Assembly (NCBI GenBank): GCA_026399435.1
Contig: JAPLQX010000046.1
Location: 80,185-144,184, forward strand
DNA length: 64,000 nt
Reading direction: 5' to 3'
Source of the DNA: Rhodocyclales bacterium
Lineage (GTDB): Bacteria > Pseudomonadota > Gammaproteobacteria > Burkholderiales > Rhodocyclaceae
Shown here: positions 53,590 through 62,753 of the stretch, piece by piece
How positions within the stretch are numbered: the first letter of the stretch is position 1
Layout: each line of letters begins with the position of its first letter
Made by a program: the position numbers and the translations under genes
Notes under the pieces: generated by a model
What the model was told of the DNA's origin: nothing
Databases searched by the model: none
The model's input: the letters and a program-made list of their open reading frames with translations, nothing else

Positions 53590-55092
53590 ATGCAACGTCC
53601 CCTGCTGGTTTCCGTCTTCATCGTCGCCTCCTGCGGGCTGGCTTACGAGCTGATCGCCGGCGCCCTCGCGAGTTATCTGCTGGGCGATTCGGTGATGCAG
53701 TTTTCTACCGTGATCGGCGCCTACCTGTTCGCCATGGGCATCGGCTCGTGGCTGTCGAAGCATGTCGGCGGCAATCTGCTGGTGCGCTTCATCCAGATCG
53801 AGCTTCTGGTCGGCCTGCTCGGCGGCCTCTCGGCGGGGCTGCTGTTCCTGCTGTTCACGCTGCACGCCGGGCCCTTCCGCTTCACGCTCTACGGGCTGGT
53901 GTTGCTGATCGGCATCCTGGTCGGGCTGGAAATTCCGCTGATCATGCGCATCCTCAAGCGCGAGGTGGCGTTCAAGGATCTGGTGGCGCAGGTGTTGAGC
54001 TTCGACTACATCGGCGCGCTGGCGGTGTCGGTGCTGTTCCCCCTGCTGCTCGCGCCGCATCTGGGACTGGTCAGGAGCGCGCTGTTGTTCGGCCTGCTCA
54101 ACGCCGCAGTCGCCGCCTGGGCGCTGTGGCTGTTCCGCGCCCAGATCGGGCCGCTGATGCTGCTGCGGACGCAATGCCTTGCGGTGATTGCCTTGCTCGT
54201 GCTCGCTTTTGGTTTCGCCGGAACCTTCGTCAGCCTGGCCGAGGCCAATCTCTACAGCGAGGACATCGTCCATGCCGAGTCGAGTCCCTATCAGCGCATC
54301 GTCGTCACGCGCTGGCGCGACGAGTTGCGCCTGTACCTGAACCACAACCTGCAGTTTTCCTCGCGCGACGAATACCGCTACCACGAGGCGCTGGTGCATC
54401 CCGGCCTTGCCGCGCTGCCCGGCGCGAAGCGAGTGCTGGTGCTGGGCGGCGGCGACGGCATGGCGGTGCGCGAGATTCTCAAATACCCGCAGGTCGAGAG
54501 CATCACGCTGGTCGATCTCGATCCGCGCATGACGCAATTGTTCTCGCAGTCGCCCATGCTGGCCGAGCTGAACGGCGGCGCTCTGGCTTCGCCGAAGCTC
54601 AAGATCATCAACGCCGATGCCCTGCAATGGCTGGAACAGACGCAGGAGATGTTCGACTTCGTCGTCGCGGACTTTCCCGATCCGTCGAACTACAGCCTGG
54701 GCAAGCTCTACTCCACCGCCTTCTATCGCCTGCTGAAACAGCACGTCGCCGAAACCGGCCTGATCGTGGTGCAGGCCACGTCGCCCATGTATGCGCGGGA
54801 AAGCTTCTGGACCGTGGTCGCCACGCTCGAAGCCGCCGACTGGCAGACCGCGCCCTATCATGCGCTGGTGCCGAGCTTCGGCGAATGGGGCTACATCCTC
54901 GCCGGCCGGCGCGAGTACCGTCCTCCCGCCGCGATCCCGGTGCCGACGCGTTTCGTCACCGCCGATGCGCTGCCCGCGCTGTTCCATTTCCCCGCCGACA
55001 TGGCGCGCATCCCGACCGAGCCCAACCGCCTCGACAACCAGAACCTCGTGCGCGTGTTCGAGCGCGAGTGGGGCCGGGTTCAAGTCCACTGA
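53590..55092 (+). CDS. speE: polyamine aminopropyltransferase (spermidine synthase-like) with N-terminal membrane domain
   Basis: About 7 N-terminal TM segments; VLVLGGGDGMAVREILKYPQVESITLVDLDPRMTQLF; VVADFPDPSNYSLGKLYSTAFYRLLKQ. Confidence 0.9.
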   Translation: MQRPLLVSVFIVASCGLAYELIAGALASYLLGDSVMQFSTVIGAYLFAMGIGSWLSKHVGGNLLVRFIQIELLVGLLGGLSAGLLFLLFTLHAGPFRFTLYGLVLLIGILVGLEIPLIMRILKREVAFKDLVAQVLSFDYIGALAVSVLFPLLLAPHLGLVRSALLFGLLNAAVAAWALWLFRAQIGPLMLLRTQCLAVIALLVLAFGFAGTFVSLAEANLYSEDIVHAESSPYQRIVVTRWRDELRLYLNHNLQFSSRDEYRYHEALVHPGLAALPGAKRVLVLGGGDGMAVREILKYPQVESITLVDLDPRMTQLFSQSPMLAELNGGALASPKLKIINADALQWLEQTQEMFDFVVADFPDPSNYSLGKLYSTAFYRLLKQHVAETGLIVVQATSPMYARESFWTVVATLEAADWQTAPYHALVPSFGEWGYILAGRREYRPPAAIPVPTRFVTADALPALFHFPADMARIPTEPNRLDNQNLVRVFEREWGRVQVH

Positions 55093-56762
55093 TGCGGCGA
55101 CGCGAATTTCTGACGGCGGCATCCGCCGCGGCGACTCTCGCCGCCTGCGGCTCGAAGGCTGCACCACCACTGCCGCCGGGCACGCTCTCGGGTGCCAACG
55201 ACGCGCTCGGCCACCGCTTGCGCAAGCCGGACTTTCCCGCTCCCACGGAGACACGCCGCACCACGGTAGCCATCGTCGGCGGCGGCATCGGCGGACTATC
55301 GGCGGCGTGGAAGCTGGCCCGCTCGGGTTGCGACGATTTCCTGCTGCTGGAAATGGAAGCTGAAGCCGGCGGCAATTCCCGCGCCGGCAGGAATGAGGTC
55401 TCGGCGCATCCGCTCGGCGCGCACTACCTGCCGCTGCCGCCGCGCGAAGCGCGCGCCACGCGCCAGTTGCTGGCCGAACTCGGCGTACTGCAGGGCGACG
55501 CTGACGCTGCGCATCCTGTGTACGACGAGAAGTATTTGTGCCATGCGCCGCAGGAGCGGCTTTACACCAACGGCTACTGGCAGGACGGTCTGTGGCCGAC
55601 GCTCGGCGTGCCGCAAGCGGAGCGCGCGCAATACACCCGCTTTCAGGAATATGTCGCCGGCTTGCGCCAGCAGCGCGACAGCGCCGGACGGCGCGCCTTC
55701 GCCCTGCCGCTGGCGCTGTCCAGCCGCGACCCGAAATTTCTCGCGCTGGACCTCCTCACCATGCGCGACTGGCTGCTGCGGGAGGGCTACACCGCGCCGG
55801 GCTTGCACTGGCTGGTCGACTATGCCTGCCGCGACGACTACGGCACCGCCGCGGCGCAAACCTCGGCCTGGGCCGGCCTGCACTACTTTGCCTGCCGCGA
55901 CGGCGAAGGGCAGGTGCTGACGGCGCCGGAAGGCAACGCCTGGCTGGCGCGCGGACTGGCGCGGGCGAGCAGCGGCCGGGTGCAATCGAACGCTCTGGTG
56001 TTCCGCGTCGAGCAAGGCAGGAAGGAAAGCATCTGCGACGTCTACCTCGCCGCCGAAAACCGCAGCATCCGCGTCGTCAGTCGCGAACTGATCTGGGCCG
56101 CGCCGCTGTTCCTGATCCCCCATGTGTTCGCCGCGCCGCGCCCGGAATGGCTGGCCGGCATCCGCGGCGCAGAATATGCACCGTGGATCGTGGCGAACCT
56201 GACGCTGTCATCGGCACCGCAGACCCGCGCCGGGCATCCGCTGGCCTGGGACAATGTGTTGCACGACAGCGCCGCGCTGGGCTACGTGGTGGCCACCCAT
56301 CAGCAGCTGCGCTACGCGCCGGGGCCGACCGTGATCACCTGGTACCGGGCGCTGCAGGAAGAATCGGCGTCCCGGACTCTGTCTGCCTTCGCTCTGCGTG
56401 ACGGGGATTCCCCTTCGGGGGCCGTCAATTCCGCTTCGCGGGCCGGCAAGCGCCGACTCTTGATGGGGAGGGACGCATGGGCCGCCGAAGTGCTGGCCGA
56501 CCTGTCGGTGCCGCATCCGGAAATCCGCGAGCTGACGACGCAAATCGACATCCATCGCCACGCCCACGCCATGATCCGCCCGCTGCCCGGTCGTCTGTGG
56601 AACGGCGCGCGCAGCAGTTTCGAATTGGGCAGGCCGGGCATCCAGTTCGCGCATGCCGACGTTTCCGGCCTGTCGCTGTTCGAGGAAGCCAACCATCGCG
56701 GCGTGCTGGCCGCCGAGCGCACGCTGACGCGGCTCGGCGTATCCTATGCGTCCTCACTATGA
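55092..56762 (+). CDS. FAD-dependent oxidoreductase (amine oxidase-like) with N-terminal RR/lipobox-like signal
   Basis: MRRREFLTAASAAATLAACGS; VAIVGGGIGGLSAAWKLARSGCDDFLLLEMEAEAGGNSRAG; listed as part of the longer ORF 53748..56762. Confidence 0.88.
   Translation: MRRREFLTAASAAATLAACGSKAAPPLPPGTLSGANDALGHRLRKPDFPAPTETRRTTVAIVGGGIGGLSAAWKLARSGCDDFLLLEMEAEAGGNSRAGRNEVSAHPLGAHYLPLPPREARATRQLLAELGVLQGDADAAHPVYDEKYLCHAPQERLYTNGYWQDGLWPTLGVPQAERAQYTRFQEYVAGLRQQRDSAGRRAFALPLALSSRDPKFLALDLLTMRDWLLREGYTAPGLHWLVDYACRDDYGTAAAQTSAWAGLHYFACRDGEGQVLTAPEGNAWLARGLARASSGRVQSNALVFRVEQGRKESICDVYLAAENRSIRVVSRELIWAAPLFLIPHVFAAPRPEWLAGIRGAEYAPWIVANLTLSSAPQTRAGHPLAWDNVLHDSAALGYVVATHQQLRYAPGPTVITWYRALQEESASRTLSAFALRDGDSPSGAVNSASRAGKRRLLMGRDAWAAEVLADLSVPHPEIRELTTQIDIHRHAHAMIRPLPGRLWNGARSSFELGRPGIQFAHADVSGLSLFEEANHRGVLAAERTLTRLGVSYASSL
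56372..56462 (+). repeat. palindromic in-frame insertion inside the FAD oxidoreductase gene
   Basis: GACGGGGATTCCCCTTCGGGGGCCGTC and TCCGCTTCGCGGGCCGGCAA (3' end like the copy at 6458); flanked by ggACTCT / cgACTCT. Confidence 0.65.
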
Positions 56763-57142
56763 ACGGCCTGCACATCCTTGCCGAATTTCACGCCTGCGAA
56801 GGCGACCGCCGCCTGCTGCTCGATGCGGGGATGCTGGCCGCGCTGTGTCGCCGCGCCTGCGCGACCGCCGGGCTGCTGGTCGTCGCCGAGGCCTTCCATC
56901 AGTTTCCGTCCGCCGGCGCGACCGGCGCCTTGGTGCTGGCCGAATCCCATCTGGCGATCCATACCTGGCCGGAGCTTGAATCGGTGACGCTCGATCTTTA
57001 CGTCTGCAACTATAGCCAGGATAATCGCGCTGCCGCGGAGGCCGCATACGCCGCGCTGCGCACCGAATTCAGGCCGGAGCGCGTGATGCGGCGGGATATC
57101 GCTCGTGGCGATCCTGATACTTCCAAGGGGCGTGATCATTAG
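56759..57142 (+). CDS. speD: S-adenosylmethionine decarboxylase proenzyme
   Basis: MNGLHILAEFHACEGDRRLLLDAGMLAALCRRAC; LAESHLAIHTWPELESVTLDLYVCN (pyruvoyl cleavage region). Confidence 0.93.
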   Translation: MNGLHILAEFHACEGDRRLLLDAGMLAALCRRACATAGLLVVAEAFHQFPSAGATGALVLAESHLAIHTWPELESVTLDLYVCNYSQDNRAAAEAAYAALRTEFRPERVMRRDIARGDPDTSKGRDH

Positions 57143-57764
57143 GCTATTCTTCTTCCTGTTGGTGTTTGCCAACCTGCTGTTCTTTGCCTGGGCCCAGGGT
57201 TTTTTCGGCGCAACCGACGATAGCCACGAACCACAGCGGCTCGCGCAGCAGCTCCAAGCCGAGAAAGTGCGCATCGTGCACGGTGTTCTGGGGCCGGCAG
57301 TGAAGAAGGAAGATTCGGTCTGTCGCCTCATCAACGGGCTGACCGTGGCCGAGGCCGAGGCCCTGAAGACCGCCGTCGAAGCCTTCGGCGGGGAAGCGAA
57401 AATACTGCCGCAGGAAGAACCGGTGCTTCATCTGGTGCTCATCGCCGATCTGGTCAACAAGGCAGCGGCCGACAAGAAATCCGCCGAACTGACCCGCTTT
57501 GGCGCCGAGGGACACAAACCCGTCGCGCTGGAAGGCGGCCGCTTTGAAATCATCCTCGGCAGCTTCCCCACCGAAGCCGCAGCCCGCGAATTCCTTCAGA
57601 GCCTGACCAAACGCGGCATCAAGTCGGCTCGCCTCGATGCCCGCGAGCAACCCGCCCTGAAGGCCCGGGTCGAGACGCGCGCTCCGGCGTCGACGCTGCT
57701 GCAGCACCTGCCGAAACTGATCGCACCTGTTGCCGACGCGACCATAGGCGAATGTGCATCGTGA
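57105..57764 (+). CDS. SPOR-like domain protein, single TM; start uncertain (GTG near 57132 likely)
   Basis: IIRLFFFLLVFANLLFFAWAQGFFG; FEIILGSFPTEAAAREFLQSLTKRGIKSARLDAR. Confidence 0.75.
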   Translation: MAILILPRGVIIRLFFFLLVFANLLFFAWAQGFFGATDDSHEPQRLAQQLQAEKVRIVHGVLGPAVKKEDSVCRLINGLTVAEAEALKTAVEAFGGEAKILPQEEPVLHLVLIADLVNKAAADKKSAELTRFGAEGHKPVALEGGRFEIILGSFPTEAAAREFLQSLTKRGIKSARLDAREQPALKARVETRAPASTLLQHLPKLIAPVADATIGECAS

Positions 57765-57771
57765 TTGCGCG

Positions 57772-58386
57772 ATGACTTATGTGGTCGGTCTCACCGGAGG
57801 CATCGGCAGCGGCAAGAGCGCCGTCGCCGACCTGTTCGCTACGCGCGGCGTCCTGGTGATCGATACCGATGCCATCGCCCACGAGCTGACCGCCCCTGGC
57901 GGCGCCGCGATGCTGGCCATCTGCGCCGAGTTCGGCGACGGCGCAGCGGGCGCCGACGGTGCCCTCGACCGCGCTGCCATGCGCGCCATCGTCTTCGCCG
58001 ATCCGTTGGCGCGCAAGCGCCTGGAGGCGATCCTGCATCCGCTGATTCGCAGTGAAAGCGAGCAGCGGCTGGCGGAAAATCCGGCCGGCTCTCCCTATGC
58101 CATCCTCATGGTGCCGCTGCTGATCGAGTCCGGTAACTACCGCAAGCGCGTCAACCGGATCGCCGTGGTCGATTGCGCCGAGGCCACCCAGATTGACCGC
58201 GTCATGCACCGCAACGGCCTGGCCCGGAGCGAGATCGAACGTATTCTTGCGGCGCAGGCCACGCGCGCCGAGCGGCTGGCGGCCGCTGACGATGTCATCG
58301 ACAACGACCGGGATCTCGCCGCCTTGCCGCCCCAGATAGAGCGCCTGCATGTGCACTATTTGGCATTGGCGCGCGGGATTTATTGA
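57772..58386 (+). CDS. coaE: dephospho-CoA kinase
   Basis: MTYVVGLTGGIGSGKSAVADLFATRGVLVIDTDAIAHELT. Confidence 0.96.
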   Translation: MTYVVGLTGGIGSGKSAVADLFATRGVLVIDTDAIAHELTAPGGAAMLAICAEFGDGAAGADGALDRAAMRAIVFADPLARKRLEAILHPLIRSESEQRLAENPAGSPYAILMVPLLIESGNYRKRVNRIAVVDCAEATQIDRVMHRNGLARSEIERILAAQATRAERLAAADDVIDNDRDLAALPPQIERLHVHYLALARGIY

Positions 58387-58440
58387 GGTTTGCACTGATT
58401 TGGGTCACAATCTCACGAATTTTCTCCACTCGACCGGCGT

Positions 58441-59196
58441 GTGATCACTTACGAATACCCTCTGAGCGAGCGCGTTCGCACGCTGCTGCGGCTTGAAGAT
58501 CTTTTTGACAAGATCACTCATTTCGCTGCTGCCGAAGGCGCCATGGAGCACCATGTCGCGCTCGTTACCCTGTTCGAGATTCTAGAGGTCGCCGGCCGCG
58601 CCGAGCTGAAATTCGACCTGGTGCAGGAACTCGAACGCCAGCGCCAGATCCTGCTTTCCTTCCGCAACAATCCCGAAATTTCCGAAGACGCGCTCTCCGG
58701 CGCGCTCTACGAAATCGAGCAAGCCAGTTCGCTGCTGCTCGCGATGCACGGCAAGATCGGCCACTACCTGCGCGAAAACGAATGGCTGATGACCATCAAG
58801 AACCGCGCCGCGATTCCCGGTGGCGTCTGCGAGTTCGACCTGCCGGGCTACCACTACTGGCGGCATCGCGAGGCGGCCCTGCGCCAGCAGGACCTCCGCG
58901 GCTGGATCGCGCCGATGATACCGATCCGCGCCGGTCTGGCGATTGTCCTGCGCCTGCTGCGCGCCTCGGGCCGCTCGGAGCACAAGACCGCCCAGCGCGG
59001 CGCCTTTCAACTCATGCTGAGCGGCCGCAGCGCACAGTTGATCCGCCTGAAGATCGGACAGGGCGATCCCTGTCTGCCGGAAATTTCCGCCGGCAAGTTC
59101 GCCATCAACATCCGCTTCCTCCGCCCGGACATGGATCAGCGACCGAGGCAGATCGATTCAACGGTAGACTTCGAACTCACGCTGTGCAACCTGTAA
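58441..59196 (+). CDS. zapD: cell division protein ZapD
   Basis: ITYEYPLSERVRTLLRLEDLFDKITHFAAAEGAMEHHVALVTLFEILEVAGRAELKFDLVQELERQR; GTG start possible. Confidence 0.94.
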   Translation: MITYEYPLSERVRTLLRLEDLFDKITHFAAAEGAMEHHVALVTLFEILEVAGRAELKFDLVQELERQRQILLSFRNNPEISEDALSGALYEIEQASSLLLAMHGKIGHYLRENEWLMTIKNRAAIPGGVCEFDLPGYHYWRHREAALRQQDLRGWIAPMIPIRAGLAIVLRLLRASGRSEHKTAQRGAFQLMLSGRSAQLIRLKIGQGDPCLPEISAGKFAINIRFLRPDMDQRPRQIDSTVDFELTLCNL

Positions 59197-59381
59197 AGCC
59201 TGCTGCGCCCCGCGTGGTCGCCTGCCCGAGCTGCGGTGCCTTGGTCGAGTGGGTTGCCGAAAACCGCTATCGGCCGTTTTGCTCGGCGCGCTGCAAGGGC
59301 GTCGATTTCGGCGCTTGGGCCACGGAAAAATACCGCGTCGAAGCCACCGAAGAACCGCATCCGGAAGACCAGTCCGAGTAG
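59184..59381 (+). CDS. yacG: DNA gyrase inhibitor YacG
   Basis: VVACPSCGALVEWVAENRYRPFCSARCKGVDFGAWATEKYRV; GTG start overlapping zapD. Confidence 0.92.
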   Translation: MQPVKPAAPRVVACPSCGALVEWVAENRYRPFCSARCKGVDFGAWATEKYRVEATEEPHPEDQSE

Positions 59382-59396
59382 TGCCCGCCTGAAAAA

Positions 59397-60344
59397 CTAG
59401 CTGTCCCAGGCGGCGCGAATCGCCGCAATGCCATGGGCACCAGCCCGCTGCGCAAGATCGAGGTCAGCGCGCGAAAGCCCGCCCAGGGCGAAAGTCGGCA
59501 GTGGCGGCACGCCGACCACGGCGGCGAAATTGTCCCAGCCGATGCCGGCCACACCCGGATGCGTGGCCGTCGCCCGCACCGGGCCGAACACCGCAAAGTC
59601 GCAGCCGAGGCGGCCGGCCGCTTCCAGTTCCGCTGTCGAATGGCAGGAGGCCGCGACCAGCGGAAAATCCGACCGCAGCGTTTGCTTCGCCAGCTGCACG
59701 GCGGGCAGGTGCACTCCGTCCGCGCCCGCCGCCTCGGCCAGCGCGGCATCGCCATTGACCAGCGCCCGCGCACCGTACTGATGGCAGAGATCGACGGCGG
59801 CATGGACGAAGGCCGCGCGACGCGCCGCATCGAGCTGCGGCTCGCGCAACTGCACCAGCTTCAGGCCGCCTTCCAGTGCATGCGCCAGAGCCAGCAACTG
59901 TGCGTCGATCCCGATCTCGCCGGCGTGGGTGATGGCATAGAACTCCGGCAGGGCCAGCGCGGCCAGCACCGGCGCATTGGCCGGCAGCATCGGCGAGACC
60001 GTGAGGCCGTCGGCGCGCTGCCAGGCCAGCGCGCTATGCACGTGGTCGTGCAGCTCGCCATCCCATTCGCGTACCCGGAAAAAATTGAGCCGCACATGGG
60101 CGTGCTCATAGACATGCTCGCGGCGCAGCCAGGGATCGGCGCGCGACACCCCGACGCCGAGTTCCTCGTGCAGCTCGCGTACCAGTGCGTCATGCGGCGT
60201 TTCGCCGGGCTCGACCTTACCGCCGGGGAATTCCCAGAAGCCGGCGTAGAAGGTACCCGATGCGCGCTGCCCGAGCAGGAACTCGGTGGCGCCGTCCGCT
60301 GCAGTCCGTTCAATAACGGCGGCAGCGACTTCGGTCAGATTCAC
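59397..60344 (-). CDS. Nudix hydrolase (MutT-like) fused to thiamine-phosphate-synthase-like domain
   Basis: FWEFPGGKVEPGETPHDALVRELHEELGVGV Nudix box; C-terminal AARRAAFVHAAVDLCHQYGARALVNGDAALAEAAGADGVHLPAVQL...AVFGPVRATATHPG (ThiE fold). Confidence 0.92.
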   Translation of the reverse strand: MNLTEVAAAVIERTAADGATEFLLGQRASGTFYAGFWEFPGGKVEPGETPHDALVRELHEELGVGVSRADPWLRREHVYEHAHVRLNFFRVREWDGELHDHVHSALAWQRADGLTVSPMLPANAPVLAALALPEFYAITHAGEIGIDAQLLALAHALEGGLKLVQLREPQLDAARRAAFVHAAVDLCHQYGARALVNGDAALAEAAGADGVHLPAVQLAKQTLRSDFPLVAASCHSTAELEAAGRLGCDFAVFGPVRATATHPGVAGIGWDNFAAVVGVPPLPTFALGGLSRADLDLAQRAGAHGIAAIRAAWDS

Positions 60345-60406
60345 GTCGCGCCGCCGGGCCGCCCCAAGGCGCGACCTTCAACAATGGGGAGCGCAGCGAA
60401 CACGCG

Positions 60407-61327
60407 TCACCCCCTTCCGCGGGAAGGAGGCCGGGGGGTAGGCTTCTTTGTCGACTTGGAATGGCGCCCGGCATAGTCGCGGGCGAACTGCCACGCCACG
60501 CGGCCGCTGCGCGAACCGCGCATCAGCGTCCATTGCAGCGCCTCACCGCGCGCCGCGGCGATCTGCTGCTCCGACATGCCGAACTCGGCCATCCAGTGAG
60601 CGCAGATTTCGAGGTAATGATCCTGCCCGAAGGGATAGAAGGACAGCCAGAGGCCGAAGCGCTCAGACAGTGACACCTTCTCCTCGGTAGTCTCGCCGGG
60701 GTGGATGTCGCCGTCGTCGTTGTATTTGGTCTCGAGGTTCTCCGACATCTTTTCCGGCATCAGGTGGCGGCGGTTGGATGTCGCATACACCAGCAGGTTG
60801 TCGGGCATGCCGGTGATCGATCCGTCGAGGATGCTCTTCATCGCCTTGTAGCCGGGTTCGCCCGATTCGAAGGAGAGGTCGTCGCAGAAGATGATGAAGC
60901 GCTCGCGGCGGCCGGCGATCATATCGACGATCTCCGGCAGATGAACGAGATCGTCCTTGTCGACTTCGATCAGGCGCAGTCCCTTGGCCGCGAACTGGTT
61001 CAGCACCGCCTTGACCAGCGAGCTTTTGCCGGTGCCGCGCGCGCCCGTCAGCAACACATTGTTGGCGCTTCGCCTGGCGACGAACTGTTTGGTGTTCTGC
61101 GCGATGCGCTGCTTCTGGTCGTCGACGCCCTGCAAGTCCTCGAAGCGGATGCGGTGCGGATGCTGGACTGCCTCGAGCCAGCCGCGCCCGCCCCGGGTAC
61201 GCCAGCGGTAGGCGCTGGCCGACCAGTCGGGCGGCGGCAGGGGAGGCGGCAGAGCCGCCTCGATGCGATCGAACAGCGCATCGAGGCGATTCATCAATGG
61301 AGCTAGGGCGCGGGTGAGGTCGGACAT
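60407..61327 (-). CDS. ATP-binding protein, DUF815 family
   Basis: VLLTGARGTGKSSLVKAVLNQFAAKGLRLIEVDKDDL; FIIFCDDLSFE; SNRRHLMPEKMSEN; C-terminus ends inside a palindromic repeat. Confidence 0.9.
   Translation of the reverse strand: MSDLTRALAPLMNRLDALFDRIEAALPPPLPPPDWSASAYRWRTRGGRGWLEAVQHPHRIRFEDLQGVDDQKQRIAQNTKQFVARRSANNVLLTGARGTGKSSLVKAVLNQFAAKGLRLIEVDKDDLVHLPEIVDMIAGRRERFIIFCDDLSFESGEPGYKAMKSILDGSITGMPDNLLVYATSNRRHLMPEKMSENLETKYNDDGDIHPGETTEEKVSLSERFGLWLSFYPFGQDHYLEICAHWMAEFGMSEQQIAAARGEALQWTLMRGSRSGRVAWQFARDYAGRHSKSTKKPTPRPPSRGRG
60409..60439. repeat. ACCCCC-CTTCCGCGGGAAG-GGGGGGT palindromic repeat at the 3' end of the DUF815 gene
   Basis: Read directly; supplies the C-terminal PTPRPPSRGRG codons. 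Confidence 0.6.
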
Positions 61328-61373
61328 CGGTTAAGCTTGCGGGCTCTTGAAAGCATGGCACTTTAGCAGATTC

Positions 61374-62600
61374 ATGTTTCGATTCTTCCCCACCCTGTTG
61401 GTCCTGCTGGTCGTCGCCGGCTGCGCGCAGCTGCCCGTCCCGTCCGACACGCGTGCCGACGCCTGTCCGATCCCCGCCGCTTGCCCGGCCTGCCCGGTGT
61501 GCCCGCCCGTGGTGCCGCCCAAGCCCCCCGAGAAGCCACTGCAGCCCGCCGAATGGAACGAGCTGCCGGGCTGGAACGACGACGATCCCGGCATCGCCTT
61601 CGCGGCCCTGCTCGCCAGTTGCCGCAGCCTGGAGCGACAGACGCAATGGCAGCCGGTCTGCAATTCCGCGCGCAGCATCGACGACAGGAACGCGCCAGCC
61701 TTGCGCGCCTGGTTCGAGGCGCAATTCAGGCCCTGGGCGCTGGTCAATCCGGACGGTTCACGTAGCGGACTGATCACCGGCTATTACGAGCCTATCCTCA
61801 AAGGCAGCCGCTCCGAAAGCCGCGGCTATTCCTATCCCGTCTTCGGTCCGCCCGACGACCTGATCGTCGTCGAACTGGCCGATCTCTACCCGGAGCTCAA
61901 GCACCTGCGCCTGCGCGGACGCATCGAGGGGCGCAAGCTGGTACCTTACTATTCCCGTGCCGAATGGACGCCGCAGGAAAGCAAGCGCTCACCTCAGGCC
62001 TTGCTCTGGATAAACGATCCGATCGATCTGTTCTTCATGCAGATCCAGGGCTCCGGCCAAGTGCAGCTTGCCGACGGCAGCCGCGTGCGCCTCAACTACG
62101 CCGACCAGAATGGGCACCCCTACCGCTCCATCGGCCGCTGGCTGATCGAGCGTGGCGAACTCAAGGCCGAGCAAGCCTCGATGCAGGGCATCAAGACTTG
62201 GGCCAAAGCCAACCCGTCGCGACTGGCGGAACTGCTCAACGCCAATCCCAGCCTGGTGTTTTTCCGCGAACTGCCGGTCGAAGGCAGCGGACCGCAGGGC
62301 GCCATGGGGCTGGCCCTGACGCCCGAGCGTTCGCTCGCCGTCGATCCGCGCCACGTACCGCTCGGCGCGCCGATCTGGCTCGTCACCACACGGCCCAACA
62401 GTGACCAGGCGCTCACCCGCCTGATGCTGGGGCAGGACACGGGCGGCGCCATACGCGGTGTGGTGCGCGCCGATTTCTATTGGGGCAGCGGCCCCGATGC
62501 CGGCAGTCAGGCCGGAAAAATGCGCCAGCAGGGGCGCATGTGGGTGTTGCTGCCACGGAGCTATCAACCTCCTGGCACAACAGGCAATGCACCAAACTAA
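61374..62600 (+). CDS. mltA: membrane-bound lytic murein transglycosylase A
   Basis: MFRFFPTLLVLLVVAGCAQL lipobox; ITGYYEPILKGSR; FFMQIQGSGQVQLADGSRVRLNYADQNGHPYRSIGRWL; LMLGQDTGGAIRGVVRADFYWGSGPDAGSQAGKM. Confidence 0.95.
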   Translation: MFRFFPTLLVLLVVAGCAQLPVPSDTRADACPIPAACPACPVCPPVVPPKPPEKPLQPAEWNELPGWNDDDPGIAFAALLASCRSLERQTQWQPVCNSARSIDDRNAPALRAWFEAQFRPWALVNPDGSRSGLITGYYEPILKGSRSESRGYSYPVFGPPDDLIVVELADLYPELKHLRLRGRIEGRKLVPYYSRAEWTPQESKRSPQALLWINDPIDLFFMQIQGSGQVQLADGSRVRLNYADQNGHPYRSIGRWLIERGELKAEQASMQGIKTWAKANPSRLAELLNANPSLVFFRELPVEGSGPQGAMGLALTPERSLAVDPRHVPLGAPIWLVTTRPNSDQALTRLMLGQDTGGAIRGVVRADFYWGSGPDAGSQAGKMRQQGRMWVLLPRSYQPPGTTGNAPN

Positions 62601-62668
62601 ACGCTTGCCGAAATTTGCCGTACCGCCGCCGCCGACTATCCCCATCTCGGTGCAGAAGTCAGACAGAT

Positions 62669-62685
62669 TGCACCAATAAGGCGCA
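62669..62685 (+). promoter_or_regulatory. NtrC-binding-site-like sequence upstream of amt
   Basis: TGCACCAATAAGGCGCA versus TGCACCANANTGGTGCA. Confidence 0.6.
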
Positions 62686-62737
62686 CGATCCTGCACGAGA
62701 ACAAACGATCCGATTGATTTGTTACTGATTTATCGGC

Positions 62738-62753
62738 GGGAATGGTCATTGCT
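62738..62753 (+). promoter_or_regulatory. candidate sigma-54 promoter of amt
   Basis: GGGAATGGTCATTGCT; GG-N10-GC spacing with perfect TTGCT, 45 bp upstream of the ATG. Confidence 0.55.

Noticed and set aside
53748-55091. N-terminal 448 residues of the 1004-aa plus ORF 53748..56762
   Set aside because: Out-of-frame reading of the membrane aminopropyltransferase gene; the genuine gene starts at the MRRREFLTAASAAA signal at 55092, so this is not a fusion protein.
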